Positions 42,283-51,746 of a stretch of DNA of 64,000 nucleotides are shown piece by piece. Below the pieces are notes generated by a model. It was not told where the DNA came from and did no database searches. It was given only the letters and a program-made list of their open reading frames with translations. The stretch's first letter is position 1, and each line of letters begins with the position of its first letter. Source of the stretch: an uncultured Gammaproteobacteria bacterium (GTDB taxonomy: Bacteria > Pseudomonadota > Gammaproteobacteria > Arenicellales > JAANXG01); the NCBI GenBank assembly GCA_947259175.1, contig CAMYKW010000009.1, forward strand, positions 62,001 to 126,000. The letters run 5' to 3'. The position numbers and the translations under genes are program-made.

Positions 42283-43266
42283 CTAAGATTTACGCCAATA
42301 TCGAATCAAGCCCACTATCGCTCCCAGCCCCACGGGCAACGGATATAACACCATGTAATAGGTCACTGCCGCCAGAGAAAACAGTATATCGTCGCGGTGG
42401 TAAAGGGCCAACAACATTCGTTTGTTGATCGTTGCATTGGCGAATTGAACCGCAGCGATTGCAACCCACCACCCCCAGTGTGCGCTGGCCAATAACATGA
42501 CCAGCAGCAGCCAACTCAGGAAACAAGCGCATACATTGGTCTTCAGTTCCAACGAAGCCGTCCCGGAGTCCGAAAGCAGGTCCTGATTTTCGATCGAGTA
42601 CATCGTCCAATACATGGCTTTACGAAACGCGTTACGCAAAGATCCGAGCAGCGAGAAATCGAAAATGTGGCGTACTTGAATGGCGGGATCCATGACCAGT
42701 TCGATGCCGCGACGCCGCAAGCGATGACTGAACTCCACATCCTCGAGTATCGGACCCGGGGATTCCGAAAATCCTCCCTGTGCATGGAATTCGTCTGCGG
42801 TTATCGCCATGGCGTGGGTGGCGAGATAATCCGCGTTGGGCGCGTGTTTGGTTTCCGAGTAATTGATGAAGATCGACTGAAAGCGGTTGAAAAAGCCCTG
42901 GTCCGCCGGTTGGCGGGTGTAGGTGCCGCCCACCACCGTTGAAGGGCGGGAAGCGGCCATGGCTCGGCTGACTGCGGTCAGGGTGTCCTCGTCGAGCAAA
43001 CAGTCGGCGTCGGTAAAGAACAGGATGCGCCCCCTGGCGTGTTGAGCCCCGGTGTTTCTGGCATTCGCCGCGCCGCAGTGTTTGGGCAGGCGCACCAGTT
43101 GGCAGGGAAACCGTTCGATGATGCGCACCGAATCGTCGGTGGAACTATCATCCACGACGATGACCTCGAACTGCGGGTGCCGCGATGCGAGCGCTGCTCC
43201 CAGGCAGGCGCCGATGGTTCTTTCGCCGTTGTGATTCGGGACGATGATCGATATCTCGGGATCCAA
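42283..43266 (-). CDS. Family 2 glycosyltransferase
   Basis: About 327 residues from TTG 43266, chosen because AGGAG lies 8 bp before it and the fold begins at once: PEISIIVPNHNGERTIGACL. The open frame reaches 43464, but those extra residues look non-family. The GT-A motifs are VIVVDDSSTDDS, ILFFTDADCLLDED and GPILEDVEFSHRLRRRG. Two or three C-terminal hydrophobic helices anchor it in the membrane. With the nearby radical SAM proteins and FAD enzyme it suggests a lipid-linked glycan or surface-lipid pathway. Confidence 0.83.
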   Translation of the reverse strand: MDPEISIIVPNHNGERTIGACLGAALASRHPQFEVIVVDDSSTDDSVRIIERFPCQLVRLPKHCGAANARNTGAQHARGRILFFTDADCLLDEDTLTAVSRAMAASRPSTVVGGTYTRQPADQGFFNRFQSIFINYSETKHAPNADYLATHAMAITADEFHAQGGFSESPGPILEDVEFSHRLRRRGIELVMDPAIQVRHIFDFSLLGSLRNAFRKAMYWTMYSIENQDLLSDSGTASLELKTNVCACFLSWLLLVMLLASAHWGWWVAIAAVQFANATINKRMLLALYHRDDILFSLAAVTYYMVLYPLPVGLGAIVGLIRYWRKS

Positions 43267-43407
43267 CGCGACGTCTCCTGCTGCGCGGCCGTCATTTGCA
43301 CCGTTCGAGGATAGCAGTTTGGGTGCAAGTCGTGGCGGTTTACGGCGCCTGAAGCCGGCCCCGGCCCGGGGACCCGCGCCGGGGCCGGTGAATGATGCAA
43401 ATGAATC

Positions 43408-43456
43408 ATTTCCAGTGGGCGGGTACAATAGTAAAAACCTAGCAAGCACTGGAAAT
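43408..43456 (+). promoter_or_regulatory. Spaced inverted repeat around a -10-like box upstream of the rhodanese gene
   Basis: ATTTCCAGT (43408-43416) and ACTGGAAAT (43448-43456) are perfect 9-bp inverted arms 31 bp apart. Between them is TACAAT (43424-43429), a good -10 candidate for the rhodanese gene. The arms could be two halves of an operator, or the stem of a long hairpin. Confidence 0.35.
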
Positions 43457-43506
43457 GGTTTCACTGCATACGTTTGTCATCAATGACTGTTTAGGAGGAG
43501 TTAATC

Positions 43507-44523
43507 ATGAAACGAAGTCTCGACATCTGCGCTAAGGCACTGCTCGCGACGCTGTTGGTCGCATGGGGAGGCAGCGTGTCCGCGGGTCAATGGGCCAACC
43601 CCGACCTGCTGCTCGATGCGAAAGCCGTGAAGGCAAACATCGACAAGTCCAATTGGGCGGTGGTCGATTGCCGCGGCCTCAAGCAATACGCCAAAGGACA
43701 CATACCCGGCGCCATCAGCCTCGGCGACCGTTGCAAGAAGGCCTTGCGCGACGCCACCTCGAGGGTGTACCGGGATGCTGGAAAATACGAAAAACTTTTT
43801 GGGGCGGTGGGCATCGGCAACGACACCCATGTCGTATTTTACGGCGGCGATCTCGGCACGCTCTTGGATGCCACGGTCGGATTCTGGATCATGGAGTACC
43901 TCGGGCACGAGGGTAAAGTGCACGTGTTGAACGGCGGTGTGGAGGCCTGGCGCAAGGCCGGATATCGGCTGGACAATAAGCTGGTAAAGAGAGACCCGAC
44001 CACCTTCAAGGCGAACGTGGTCGCCGGCAGATACGGCGAGACCGACGAAGTGCTCAAGATTGCCTCCGGCGACATGAAAAATCAGCTGGTGGACTCGCGA
44101 ACCAAGAAGGAGTATCAAGGCAAGGATATCCGCGCGATCCGCGGTGGCCACGTGCCGAACGTTACCGTCAACGTGTCGCACATCGACACCCTGATGCAGG
44201 AAAAGAACGCCAAGACCGGTAAAATGCAGCCGGTGGCCTATCTGGACCCCGACGCCGCTGAGAAGGCGTTTGGCTCGCTGGACAAGTCCAAGCGCACCCT
44301 CGCCTATTGCCAGACCGGAACCCGTTCGACGATGACCTACCTGCAGTTGCGCGCGTTGGGCTTCAAGGATGTCGCCAACTGGGATGAGTCATGGCGCGTC
44401 TACGGATCCCAGCTGAACTATCCGGTGGAAGGTGAGCAATGGTTCAACTTCGCCAGTCTCAACAAGAAAGTTAAAAACCTGGAGAAAAAACTCGCGGCGA
44501 TGGAAAAGGCCGCCAAGAAATAA
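43507..44523 (+). CDS. Exported tandem-rhodanese sulfurtransferase
   Basis: 338 residues, with AGGAGG 9 bp before the ATG. A signal peptide ending near VSAG places it in the periplasm. The N-terminal rhodanese domain (WAVVDCRGLKQYAKGHIPGAI) lacks the catalytic Cys. The C-terminal domain has the active loop YCQTGTRSTMTY, a CxxGxR pattern typical of thiosulfate sulfurtransferases. The tail is a Lys-rich coiled coil (KKVKNLEKKLAAMEKAAKK). It probably moves sulfane sulfur from thiosulfate or similar donors outside the cytoplasm. Confidence 0.9.
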   Translation: MKRSLDICAKALLATLLVAWGGSVSAGQWANPDLLLDAKAVKANIDKSNWAVVDCRGLKQYAKGHIPGAISLGDRCKKALRDATSRVYRDAGKYEKLFGAVGIGNDTHVVFYGGDLGTLLDATVGFWIMEYLGHEGKVHVLNGGVEAWRKAGYRLDNKLVKRDPTTFKANVVAGRYGETDEVLKIASGDMKNQLVDSRTKKEYQGKDIRAIRGGHVPNVTVNVSHIDTLMQEKNAKTGKMQPVAYLDPDAAEKAFGSLDKSKRTLAYCQTGTRSTMTYLQLRALGFKDVANWDESWRVYGSQLNYPVEGEQWFNFASLNKKVKNLEKKLAAMEKAAKK

Positions 44524-44567
44524 GCCGGCCGTCATCCGTACCTGGCGCGCCAGGGGGCCACAAATCA

Positions 44568-44599
44568 GGGCCGCGGTTTTCAGCTGCGGCCCTTTTTTT
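44568..44599 (+). terminator. Rho-independent terminator after the rhodanese gene
   Basis: Stem GGGCCGC (44568-44574) with GCGGCCC (44586-44592), an 11-base loop and then seven T residues. It lies 45 bp past the rhodanese stop. Confidence 0.85.
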
Positions 44600-44950
44600 G
44601 GGTGCGGCCGGCAGGGCGCACCCACTGGGTGGAGAAAAACCCTGCGATTTGCGCTATAATCTTAGACAAGCTAAGCTGAACAACAGCATCATGAAATTTC
44701 CCGTGATTGCTGAAAAGCCAACGGCTTGGTGTTGGGGGCGCAGCAGGACAGTCAAGCCTACCCGGACCGCCATCTGCGTGCCGGGCGGGACCGGTGCGTA
44801 GTTGAGACGCAAAGTGCTAGCAAAAATAAGCGTTGACGTGCGATTCATTGCTCATCCGCGAATTGCGGGTGACGCCCCCCGATATTGCCGGCGTTCAGGG
44901 CTGGGGTCATCACGGCAGGGTCCACTTTGACGCGTTGACGACAACGGCAG
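44600..44950 (+). other. Gene-free leader region before korA
   Basis: About 350 bp without a convincing ORF. It holds a perfect TATAAT at 44655-44660 with a poor -35, and a small hairpin AAGCC-AAC-GGCTT at 44715-44727. If transcription starts near 44667, korA would have a leader of about 280 nt. I recognise no known riboswitch in it. Confidence 0.4.
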
Positions 44951-46861
44951 ATGAACGACACCACCGCGGTACCCAAATTCACTGACGACCAACCCACCCC
45001 GGTCGCGGACGGCGCGCCGCAGGCTGAGCAACTGCGCGATCATGTCGTAGAGATCATCAGCGATTCCGGCGAGGGCGCGCAGAAGTGCGGCCAGTCGTTT
45101 GCGAGTATCGCGGCCAAGATGGGTCACGGCATTTGGACGGTAGAGATCATCCCCGCCGAGATCGAGCCACCGGCGCGAAGTATCGAAGGCGCAAGCGGAA
45201 ATCGTATTCGCGTCGGGTCTTTCGCTGTCGCCAACGGTGGAGACGAAGCCGATCTGGTGATCGCGTTCAATGAGCAGGTTCTGATAGGCCGGGTACGCGC
45301 CGGCGCCCTCAAGACGGGCTGCATCATACTGCTGGAAAATAAATGGCGCCATCATCAGGATCCGGCCATTGTCGCTGCCTACACGTCAACCCACGACAAG
45401 CTGGTCGCCGACGGTTACCGCGTCTACGAGATTCCCATGGAACAGGTGTGCCTGCAGCACACGAGCAATCCTCAGCGCGGAAAGAACATGTTCGTGCTCG
45501 GTATGCTCAACCGGCTCTATGGTCAGGATTTGAAGCTTGCGCGTGAGCAGGTGGCGTTTACATTCCGCTCCAAGAGCGCGGACATCGTGGACCGCAACGT
45601 CAAGCTGTTGGACGCGGGTTACGACTGGGTGGGGGAAAATCTCGATCTGCGCTTCGAAATTCCCGCAGCGAGGCGGGAACAGGCACAGATTGTAGTGAGC
45701 GGCAATGCGTCTTTGGCGCTCGGCATTATGGCGTCGGGTATGGAAATCTGCTCGATGTATCCGATTACCCCGGCGACGTCCGCGTCCCACTATCTGAGTG
45801 AGGTTTTCGAAAACGTCGGCGGATTAGTGCACCAGGCGGAAGACGAAATTGCCGCATGCGCGTTCGCGATCGGCGCCTCCTACGCGGGCAAATGCGCGGT
45901 AACCATCACATCGGGTCCGGGCATGGCCCTCAAACAGGAACTCATTGGTCTGGCGGCGATGGCCGAGATCCCGTTGGTGATCGTTAATGTGCAGCGTGGC
46001 GGACCGAGTACCGGCCTGCCGACCAAGGTGGAGCAGGGAGATTTGCTGCAGGCGATCTTCGGCACCCATGGCGACGCGCCCCGAGTGGTGCTGGCGGCCG
46101 CTACCATCGAGGAGTGTTTCTACCTGCCGATCACCGCACGCAAGATCGCCGAGGCGTTCAATCTTCCGGTGGTGCTGCTCACGGACGCCAATCTGGCCAC
46201 GGCCCAGCAGCCTTTCGCGCGGCCGCGGCTGCGCAAAGAGTGGTTTGCCGCTCCCGTGGACCAAAGTGCAATCCCGGAGGGTGAGGCGCCCTATGACTGG
46301 GATCGCAGGACCGGTCTACACCGCCGCTTCACACCGGGGCAGCCCGGCGGTATGCATACGCTGACCGGCCTGGCCCACGATCGCAAAAGCCGGGTGGCCT
46401 ATGATCCGGCGACCAACGAGGAAGGGTTGCGGCACCGCAGTTTAAAGTTGGCCGCGTTTCAAAAGACCCTCAACACGCCTGAGGTTTGTGGTGACGCGGA
46501 CGGTGATTTACTGGTGATCGGCTGGGGCAGCACCCAAGGCGTTATCGAAGAGGCGGTGGAGCGGGTGCGTGCGGACGGGCATGCGGCGGCGTCCCTGCAT
46601 CTGACCTATCTACAGCCGATGGCTTCGGGAATCGGCGATATCATGAAACGCTACCGGCAGGTAATGACCGTAGAGATGAACTGGGGTGACCGGATCGATG
46701 ACGACTTGATCAACATCGAAAATCGTCGTTACTCCAGTCTCGCATGGTTATTACGCGCACGTTACTTGGTGGACGTGGACTGCTGGACCGAGGTGCAGGG
46801 ACAGCCGCTGAAGCCACGAGCGGTAGCCCAGGCAATTCGTAACAAGCTGACAAGGGGGTAA
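44951..46861 (+). CDS. korA: 2-oxoacid:ferredoxin oxidoreductase, fused gamma-alpha subunit (KorA type)
   Basis: 636 residues. The gamma domain comes first (residues ~30-225: SGEGAQKCGQSFASIAAKMG, ADLVIAFNEQVL). The alpha domain follows from about residue 245: GNASLALGIMASGMEICSMYPITPATSASHYL and QAEDEIAACAFAIGASYAGK with TSGPGMALKQE. This gamma-alpha order is that of two-subunit 2-oxoglutarate:ferredoxin oxidoreductases. The complex with KorB reversibly decarboxylates a 2-oxoacid, most likely 2-oxoglutarate, with reduction of ferredoxin. It ends 1 bp before korB. Confidence 0.92.
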   Translation: MNDTTAVPKFTDDQPTPVADGAPQAEQLRDHVVEIISDSGEGAQKCGQSFASIAAKMGHGIWTVEIIPAEIEPPARSIEGASGNRIRVGSFAVANGGDEADLVIAFNEQVLIGRVRAGALKTGCIILLENKWRHHQDPAIVAAYTSTHDKLVADGYRVYEIPMEQVCLQHTSNPQRGKNMFVLGMLNRLYGQDLKLAREQVAFTFRSKSADIVDRNVKLLDAGYDWVGENLDLRFEIPAARREQAQIVVSGNASLALGIMASGMEICSMYPITPATSASHYLSEVFENVGGLVHQAEDEIAACAFAIGASYAGKCAVTITSGPGMALKQELIGLAAMAEIPLVIVNVQRGGPSTGLPTKVEQGDLLQAIFGTHGDAPRVVLAAATIEECFYLPITARKIAEAFNLPVVLLTDANLATAQQPFARPRLRKEWFAAPVDQSAIPEGEAPYDWDRRTGLHRRFTPGQPGGMHTLTGLAHDRKSRVAYDPATNEEGLRHRSLKLAAFQKTLNTPEVCGDADGDLLVIGWGSTQGVIEEAVERVRADGHAAASLHLTYLQPMASGIGDIMKRYRQVMTVEMNWGDRIDDDLINIENRRYSSLAWLLRARYLVDVDCWTEVQGQPLKPRAVAQAIRNKLTRG

Positions 46862-46862
46862 C

Positions 46863-47837
46863 GTGTTTGATCCCATCGAGGTGCTGTCTCCGAGCGTATC
46901 CGACATCGATGATGAGGCCTATTCATTAGACGACTTCGAAGGTGTCGATTCACGTTGGTGCCACCGTTGCGGCAACAACGCAATCCTTACCGCAGTGCAA
47001 AAGCTCTGTGCCGAGGAACAACTGGCTCCGGAGAAGACCGTTTTCGTGTCCGGCATCGGGTGCTCGTCACGTCTGCCGCACTACATGGGCACTTATGGAT
47101 TTCATGCACTGCACGGCCGCGCGTTACCGGTCGCCGAGGGTATAAAAATTCGCCGCCCGGACTTGCACGTATTCGTGACCACCGGCGATGGCGATTGTTG
47201 CAGCATCGGCGCCGGTCACTGGTTGCACGCTATTCGTTACAACATGAACATGACGGTGTTGCTGCACGACAATCAAATCTATGGCCTCACCAAGAAGCAA
47301 GTATCGCCGACCTCCCCCCGCGGTCTGGTGAGCAACACCAGCCCGCACGGGGCTCACCTCGAGCCTCTCAATCCGCTTGCCGCAACGCTGGGCATGTCGA
47401 ATATTTCGTTCGTTGCTCACGCAGTGGACTGGGTGCCGAGCGTGCTGTGCGACATTATCAAGCAGGCGTTCCATCATCGCGGCCTGGCATTCGTATGCAT
47501 TATGCAGCGCTGCCCGAATTATCTACCCGATCACTTTGAGCAATACATGAAGGATCCGGAGCGAACGGTGCTGCTTACCCACGCTCGGGGCCTGCAAGTG
47601 GACGAGGCGGTGGCGAAGCGTTTCAAGCACCGCGAGGAACATGATCCGCGGGACATAGATCGCGCCCGGGAGCTGGCAAACAACCGGGAACGGGTGCCCC
47701 TGGGTATCCTGTACCGCAATCCGGATGTGCTTTGCTACGAGGACGTACGTGCCGGCGTTGAACACATGTCGGTGGCGGACAAGATTTCGGCGTTGGAGCG
47801 GGAGTTTGACAAGTTCACCGTACAGCCCGCGTCGTGA
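46863..47837 (+). CDS. korB: 2-oxoacid:ferredoxin oxidoreductase beta subunit (KorB type)
   Basis: 324 residues from GTG 46863. The start WCHRCGNNAILTAVQ is that of KorB, followed by GIGCSSRLPHYMGTYGFH and ALPVAEGIKIRRP. The thiamine diphosphate motif is TTGDGDCCSIG with the distal Asn in LLHDNQIYGLTKKQVSPTS, the last stretch being characteristic of KorB. It forms the TPP and Fe-S catalytic part with KorA. Carboxylation in a reductive TCA cycle or oxidation in the usual direction are both possible. Confidence 0.93.
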   Translation: MFDPIEVLSPSVSDIDDEAYSLDDFEGVDSRWCHRCGNNAILTAVQKLCAEEQLAPEKTVFVSGIGCSSRLPHYMGTYGFHALHGRALPVAEGIKIRRPDLHVFVTTGDGDCCSIGAGHWLHAIRYNMNMTVLLHDNQIYGLTKKQVSPTSPRGLVSNTSPHGAHLEPLNPLAATLGMSNISFVAHAVDWVPSVLCDIIKQAFHHRGLAFVCIMQRCPNYLPDHFEQYMKDPERTVLLTHARGLQVDEAVAKRFKHREEHDPRDIDRARELANNRERVPLGILYRNPDVLCYEDVRAGVEHMSVADKISALEREFDKFTVQPAS

Positions 47838-47898
47838 CGCGCGTGATTTGGGCGCCTTGCGCACAATAAATGGGGATTCAGGCGATTGAGAAGCACCG

Positions 47899-50178
47899 GT
47901 GAATAGATTCGAAGAACGCGGTGAGGAATTGGTGGCGGTGCGCCAGGACGGGCGTCTCAAGCAGTTGTTACGCATTCATCTCGGCCCGCCGGAGTTGCCG
48001 CAAGCCGCAGATGCCGAATCTGCGCCGGTATTGACGCCGGCGCTTTTCAGCGCCTACCGAGATCTTGGTTCGCTGCGGTACGATTTTCCGCTGGTGTTGC
48101 TCGAACCCGGCGCCGATCGGGTTGCGGCGCCGCTGTCTGCAATCATAGACGGTCTGATCGACGCGCATGCCCAGGCCGGTGTCCCGGGGGAGGCTTACCG
48201 CCGGGACCTTTATCAATTGGAGCGCGCGGTCAAGGAGTTGGCGGCTGCCGGTGACGAGAGACCGCTCAAGGCAATTTGGACTGAAGCCGCCAACCGCTGT
48301 TATGCGCAAACCGCGGACGAGGGCCGGCGCAAACAATTGCGCGACAATCTGCGGTCGGCGCGCTTGGAGGTCCGCGACGACGGCGTGGTCGCCTGTTGTG
48401 ACGGCCGCATTGCACGCCGGTTTTTTATGCATGCGTGGCAGCGCGTCCAAACCGAGCAGGACGTGCATGCACGCGAGACCCTGGATGAACTCATCGCGGA
48501 ACTGACGGCGATTGTCGATGCGGATCGTATGCGCTCCGCCCGGGCGACGTCCGCAGAGGCACTGCGGACGGCGATGGGCGATGAACATGCCGGCGGCATT
48601 GACTTTGACCGGTTGTCGACGGTGTTGCGCAGCAGCAAACACCAGCGGCCACTCAAGAGCAACCGGCGCAAACGGCTGCACTCGGTGCTCAAGGTCCTGG
48701 AGGTGCAGCGCAAGCAGCTCGGTGCGGGAAACGGCAGATCACCGCGCCGCGGCGGCCGCGAATACACCGCCATCGACAGCTGCGTCGAGGCGTTAAAGCT
48801 GCTCGAGGCGGAGATGCAGCGTATGGTGGAGTTGTTTCGCGCGGTGCGCATTGCCCGTCTGGAAGTGGAGAACCGTTACGATGAATCTCGTCATGACGCG
48901 TTTTTTGCGGCATTTGATCAACAGCAGCTCACACCGGAAGAGCTCCGCGGCTTACCTCCTTTGTTTGTCCATATTGATGGTCATGACCTGGGTGCCGAAG
49001 ATAAATCCGCATTGATTGAAATCCTCTCGTCTGACCTGCCGATCAAGATTGTGCTCGAGCTGCACACCATACCCGACACCCTACCATTGGCGGTGGGGCA
49101 AGCGGGATTCGGTGGTTGGAGTACGAGTATCGGCAGCATGGCGACGGGATTGCGCACCGCCTTCGTGCTGCAAACCTCGGCTTCCCACCTGCCGCAACTC
49201 GAGGCCCAGGTCGCCGACGGACTTCGCTATAAGGGTGCTGCGTTGTACTGTGTGTACTCCGGACCGCGTGAGGAATCGGAGTCCGTGCCACGGTACCTGC
49301 GTTGTGCCAGCGCCTTAGAGGGACGCGCATTCCCCTGTTTTGTGCATCATCCGGGCTACGGTGGTGAATGGGCGCAGCGATTCGAGCTGCTCGCCAATCC
49401 GCAGGCCGAGGAACCCTGGCCAGTCCACCATTTCAGCTACGAGGATTCCGACGGCCGGGCGATCGGCGAGGAAATCGCTTTTACCGTGGTCGATTTCCTG
49501 GCCATGGATCCGCGCTTTGCGGCGCAGTTTGTGCCGGTTCCACCGGAGGATTGGCACCCGAACATGGTGCCGCTGGGGGACTATCTCGCACTGCAGGAGG
49601 GCGACACTTTCGGCAAGGTGCCTTATCTGTTGATGGTCAATGAAGACAATATCCTGCATCGGGTTATTGTGCGTCGTGGACTGGTCGCCGCCGCACGCCG
49701 CTGCGCGGAATTGTGGCGCAGCCTTCAGGAACTCGGAGGTATCCGCAACTCCCACGCCTTGCGCTTGCTCGAGGCCGAGCGGCAGCGCGCCATAGAACAA
49801 AGCAACAGCGGACGACCCGCCGCGGAGTCGGCGGCCGAGCCGGCCGCAGCGCCCGAGCTGGCGACCGATATTGTGGAGCCCCTTGCCGCGGACGACGCAC
49901 AGCCGGCGGAGGTCGCCGCGGCGCCGGCTACGGATCAGGCCTACATCGAGAGCGAGTTGTGCACCAGCTGTAACGACTGCACCGACCGCAACAGTATGAT
50001 GTTTGCGTATGACGACGCGAAGCAGGCGTATATTAAAGATGCCGGCGCCGGGACGTATCGCGACCTGGTTGAGGCGGCGGAAAACTGTCCGGTATGCATC
50101 ATCCACCCGGGCAAACCGGTCGACCCCAGCGAACCGGGTGTCGAGGAACTGATGCGGCGCGCCGAGGCGTTCAACTAA
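47899..50178 (+). CDS. Large PFOR-like protein with C-terminal ferredoxin domain
   Basis: 759 residues. Residues ~1-400 are mostly helical and not recognised. Residues ~420-640 resemble the catalytic domain of pyruvate:ferredoxin/flavodoxin oxidoreductases: LPIKIVLELHT, FGGWSTSIGSMATGLRTAFV and YKGAALYCVYSGPREESE. However, the expected GDG...N thiamine motif is replaced by DGHDLGAEDK, so catalysis by this part is doubtful. After an Ala/Glu/Pro linker (~775 bp upstream of the end it starts to thin) comes a one-cluster ferredoxin: CTSCNDC at 688-694, with NCPVCIIHPG near 730. It lies directly after korB and probably serves as its electron-accepting partner. Confidence 0.75.
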   Translation: MNRFEERGEELVAVRQDGRLKQLLRIHLGPPELPQAADAESAPVLTPALFSAYRDLGSLRYDFPLVLLEPGADRVAAPLSAIIDGLIDAHAQAGVPGEAYRRDLYQLERAVKELAAAGDERPLKAIWTEAANRCYAQTADEGRRKQLRDNLRSARLEVRDDGVVACCDGRIARRFFMHAWQRVQTEQDVHARETLDELIAELTAIVDADRMRSARATSAEALRTAMGDEHAGGIDFDRLSTVLRSSKHQRPLKSNRRKRLHSVLKVLEVQRKQLGAGNGRSPRRGGREYTAIDSCVEALKLLEAEMQRMVELFRAVRIARLEVENRYDESRHDAFFAAFDQQQLTPEELRGLPPLFVHIDGHDLGAEDKSALIEILSSDLPIKIVLELHTIPDTLPLAVGQAGFGGWSTSIGSMATGLRTAFVLQTSASHLPQLEAQVADGLRYKGAALYCVYSGPREESESVPRYLRCASALEGRAFPCFVHHPGYGGEWAQRFELLANPQAEEPWPVHHFSYEDSDGRAIGEEIAFTVVDFLAMDPRFAAQFVPVPPEDWHPNMVPLGDYLALQEGDTFGKVPYLLMVNEDNILHRVIVRRGLVAAARRCAELWRSLQELGGIRNSHALRLLEAERQRAIEQSNSGRPAAESAAEPAAAPELATDIVEPLAADDAQPAEVAAAPATDQAYIESELCTSCNDCTDRNSMMFAYDDAKQAYIKDAGAGTYRDLVEAAENCPVCIIHPGKPVDPSEPGVEELMRRAEAFN

Positions 50179-50217
50179 CCCGAAAATCATGATCTAAGCG
50201 GCGCGTCGGAGATAAAC

Positions 50218-51732
50218 ATGCCCAAGAAGACGATCAGAACCATTCCCCAGGAACGCACGCCGATCGCGGTTCAAGACCCCGGCGAGCGAACCGCTAATTT
50301 CGACGAGGTCGCGCTCGGTTACACTCTGGAAGACGCTCTCAACGAAGCGGAGCGTTGTCTGATGTGTCCCCAGGAGCCCTGTGTGGCAGGTTGCCCGGTC
50401 GGCATCGACATCCCGAAATTCATCCAGGCTATTTGCGATAAAGACTTCCGCACCTCCTACGACGTACTCGCCAGGTCAACCCTGTTGCCGGCCATTTGCG
50501 GGCGGGTGTGTCCCCAGGAGGACCAATGCGAAGGGGTCTGTGTGGTGTCCAAGCAGCTCGAACCGGTGGCCATCGGTCGTCTCGAGCGCTATATCGGCGA
50601 TATGGCCATCTCCGAAGGTTGGAGCAATACCCCGGATATCGAACCGCGCGGCCACAGGATCGCCATCGTCGGGGCGGGACCGGCGGGGATAGCCTGCGCC
50701 GCCGATCTGGCCAAGGCGGGCTGCGAGGTGACGATCTACGAGGCCTTGCACCGCCCCGGCGGCGTCTTGACCTACGGGATTCCCGAGTTCCGCCTGCCCA
50801 ACCCGGTGGTCGATGCGGAATTCCAGAAGGTCATCGAGCTCGGCGTCAAGGTCGAATGCAACACTCTGGTCGGGCGGCTGTTTACCATTGAACAGCTGCG
50901 CGATGAGATGGGTTTTGATGCGGTGTTTATCGGCACCGGTGCGGGCTACCCGAGCTTCATGGGTATTCCCGGCGAGTCGCTGAACGGGGTGCTTTCGGCC
51001 AACGAGTTTCTGACGCGGTGCAACTTGATGCAAGCAGGGAATTTCCCCGCCAAGGACACACCTCTGGGTCTGGGACGCAAGGTCGCGGTCATCGGTGCCG
51101 GCAACACGGCGATGGATGCCATGCGTGTGTCGCTGCGGCTGGGCGCAGAGGAAGTGTACTGCCTGTATCGCCGCACCAAGGCGGAAAGTCCCGCACGTGC
51201 CGAGGAACTGCACCACGCGCAAGAAGAGGGGGTGATCTTTCAGTGGTTGACGGCGCCGGTGGAGATCCTCGGGGATGAGGACAACAACGTGCGCGGATTG
51301 CGGTGCATACGCATGGAATTGGGTGAGCCGGATGCCTCCGGTCGACGGCGGCCGGTGCCGATCAAGAACAGTGAGTTCGAGTTTGAATGCGACACCGTGA
51401 TTTATGCCATTGGCACCAACGCCAATCCCATTATCGGTCAAACGTCGAAACTCAAACTCAACAAGTGGGGTTATATAGAAGCCGATGGCGAGCAATCCAC
51501 CTCGCTCGCCGGAGTGTTTGCGGGAGGTGATATTGTTACCGGCTCCGCCACGGTTATCCTTGCGATGGGCGCCGGGCGTCGCGCAGCACAGAGCATCAAG
51601 GGCTATCTGGGCATTAATGACCCCGAGGATATGGCGGTGTCAAACCCCGAGCGGCCGCGTATCTTCGGCATCGATTCGCGACAGAAGCAATTTACCCGGG
51701 TGCGTTTACCGCGTCAGGATCGCGCCGCCTGA
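50218..51732 (+). CDS. NfnB/GltD-like FAD-NADPH oxidoreductase, first copy
   Basis: 504 residues. An N-terminal Fe-S region contains AERCLMCPQEPCVAGCPVGIDIP and LPAICGRVCPQEDQCEGVCV. An FAD site (IAIVGAGPAGIACAADLAKAG), the loop GGVLTYGIPEFRLP and an NADP site (VAVIGAGNTAMDAMRVSLRLGA) follow, ending with FAGGDIVTGSATVILAMGAGRRAA. This is the large subunit of NADH-dependent ferredoxin:NADP oxidoreductase (Nfn) or of related glutamate-synthase-like enzymes. It is the last gene after korA-korB-ferredoxin and converges on an NfnA-like gene 14 bp away. Confidence 0.85.
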   Translation: MPKKTIRTIPQERTPIAVQDPGERTANFDEVALGYTLEDALNEAERCLMCPQEPCVAGCPVGIDIPKFIQAICDKDFRTSYDVLARSTLLPAICGRVCPQEDQCEGVCVVSKQLEPVAIGRLERYIGDMAISEGWSNTPDIEPRGHRIAIVGAGPAGIACAADLAKAGCEVTIYEALHRPGGVLTYGIPEFRLPNPVVDAEFQKVIELGVKVECNTLVGRLFTIEQLRDEMGFDAVFIGTGAGYPSFMGIPGESLNGVLSANEFLTRCNLMQAGNFPAKDTPLGLGRKVAVIGAGNTAMDAMRVSLRLGAEEVYCLYRRTKAESPARAEELHHAQEEGVIFQWLTAPVEILGDEDNNVRGLRCIRMELGEPDASGRRRPVPIKNSEFEFECDTVIYAIGTNANPIIGQTSKLKLNKWGYIEADGEQSTSLAGVFAGGDIVTGSATVILAMGAGRRAAQSIKGYLGINDPEDMAVSNPERPRIFGIDSRQKQFTRVRLPRQDRAA

Positions 51733-51746
51733 TCGCAACGCTGCGT

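Noticed and set aside
43267..43464. N-terminal extension of the GT2 glycosyltransferase
   Set aside because: It is Pro/Gly/Arg-rich without family similarity, and a TTG with AGGAG at 43266 starts right at the catalytic domain.
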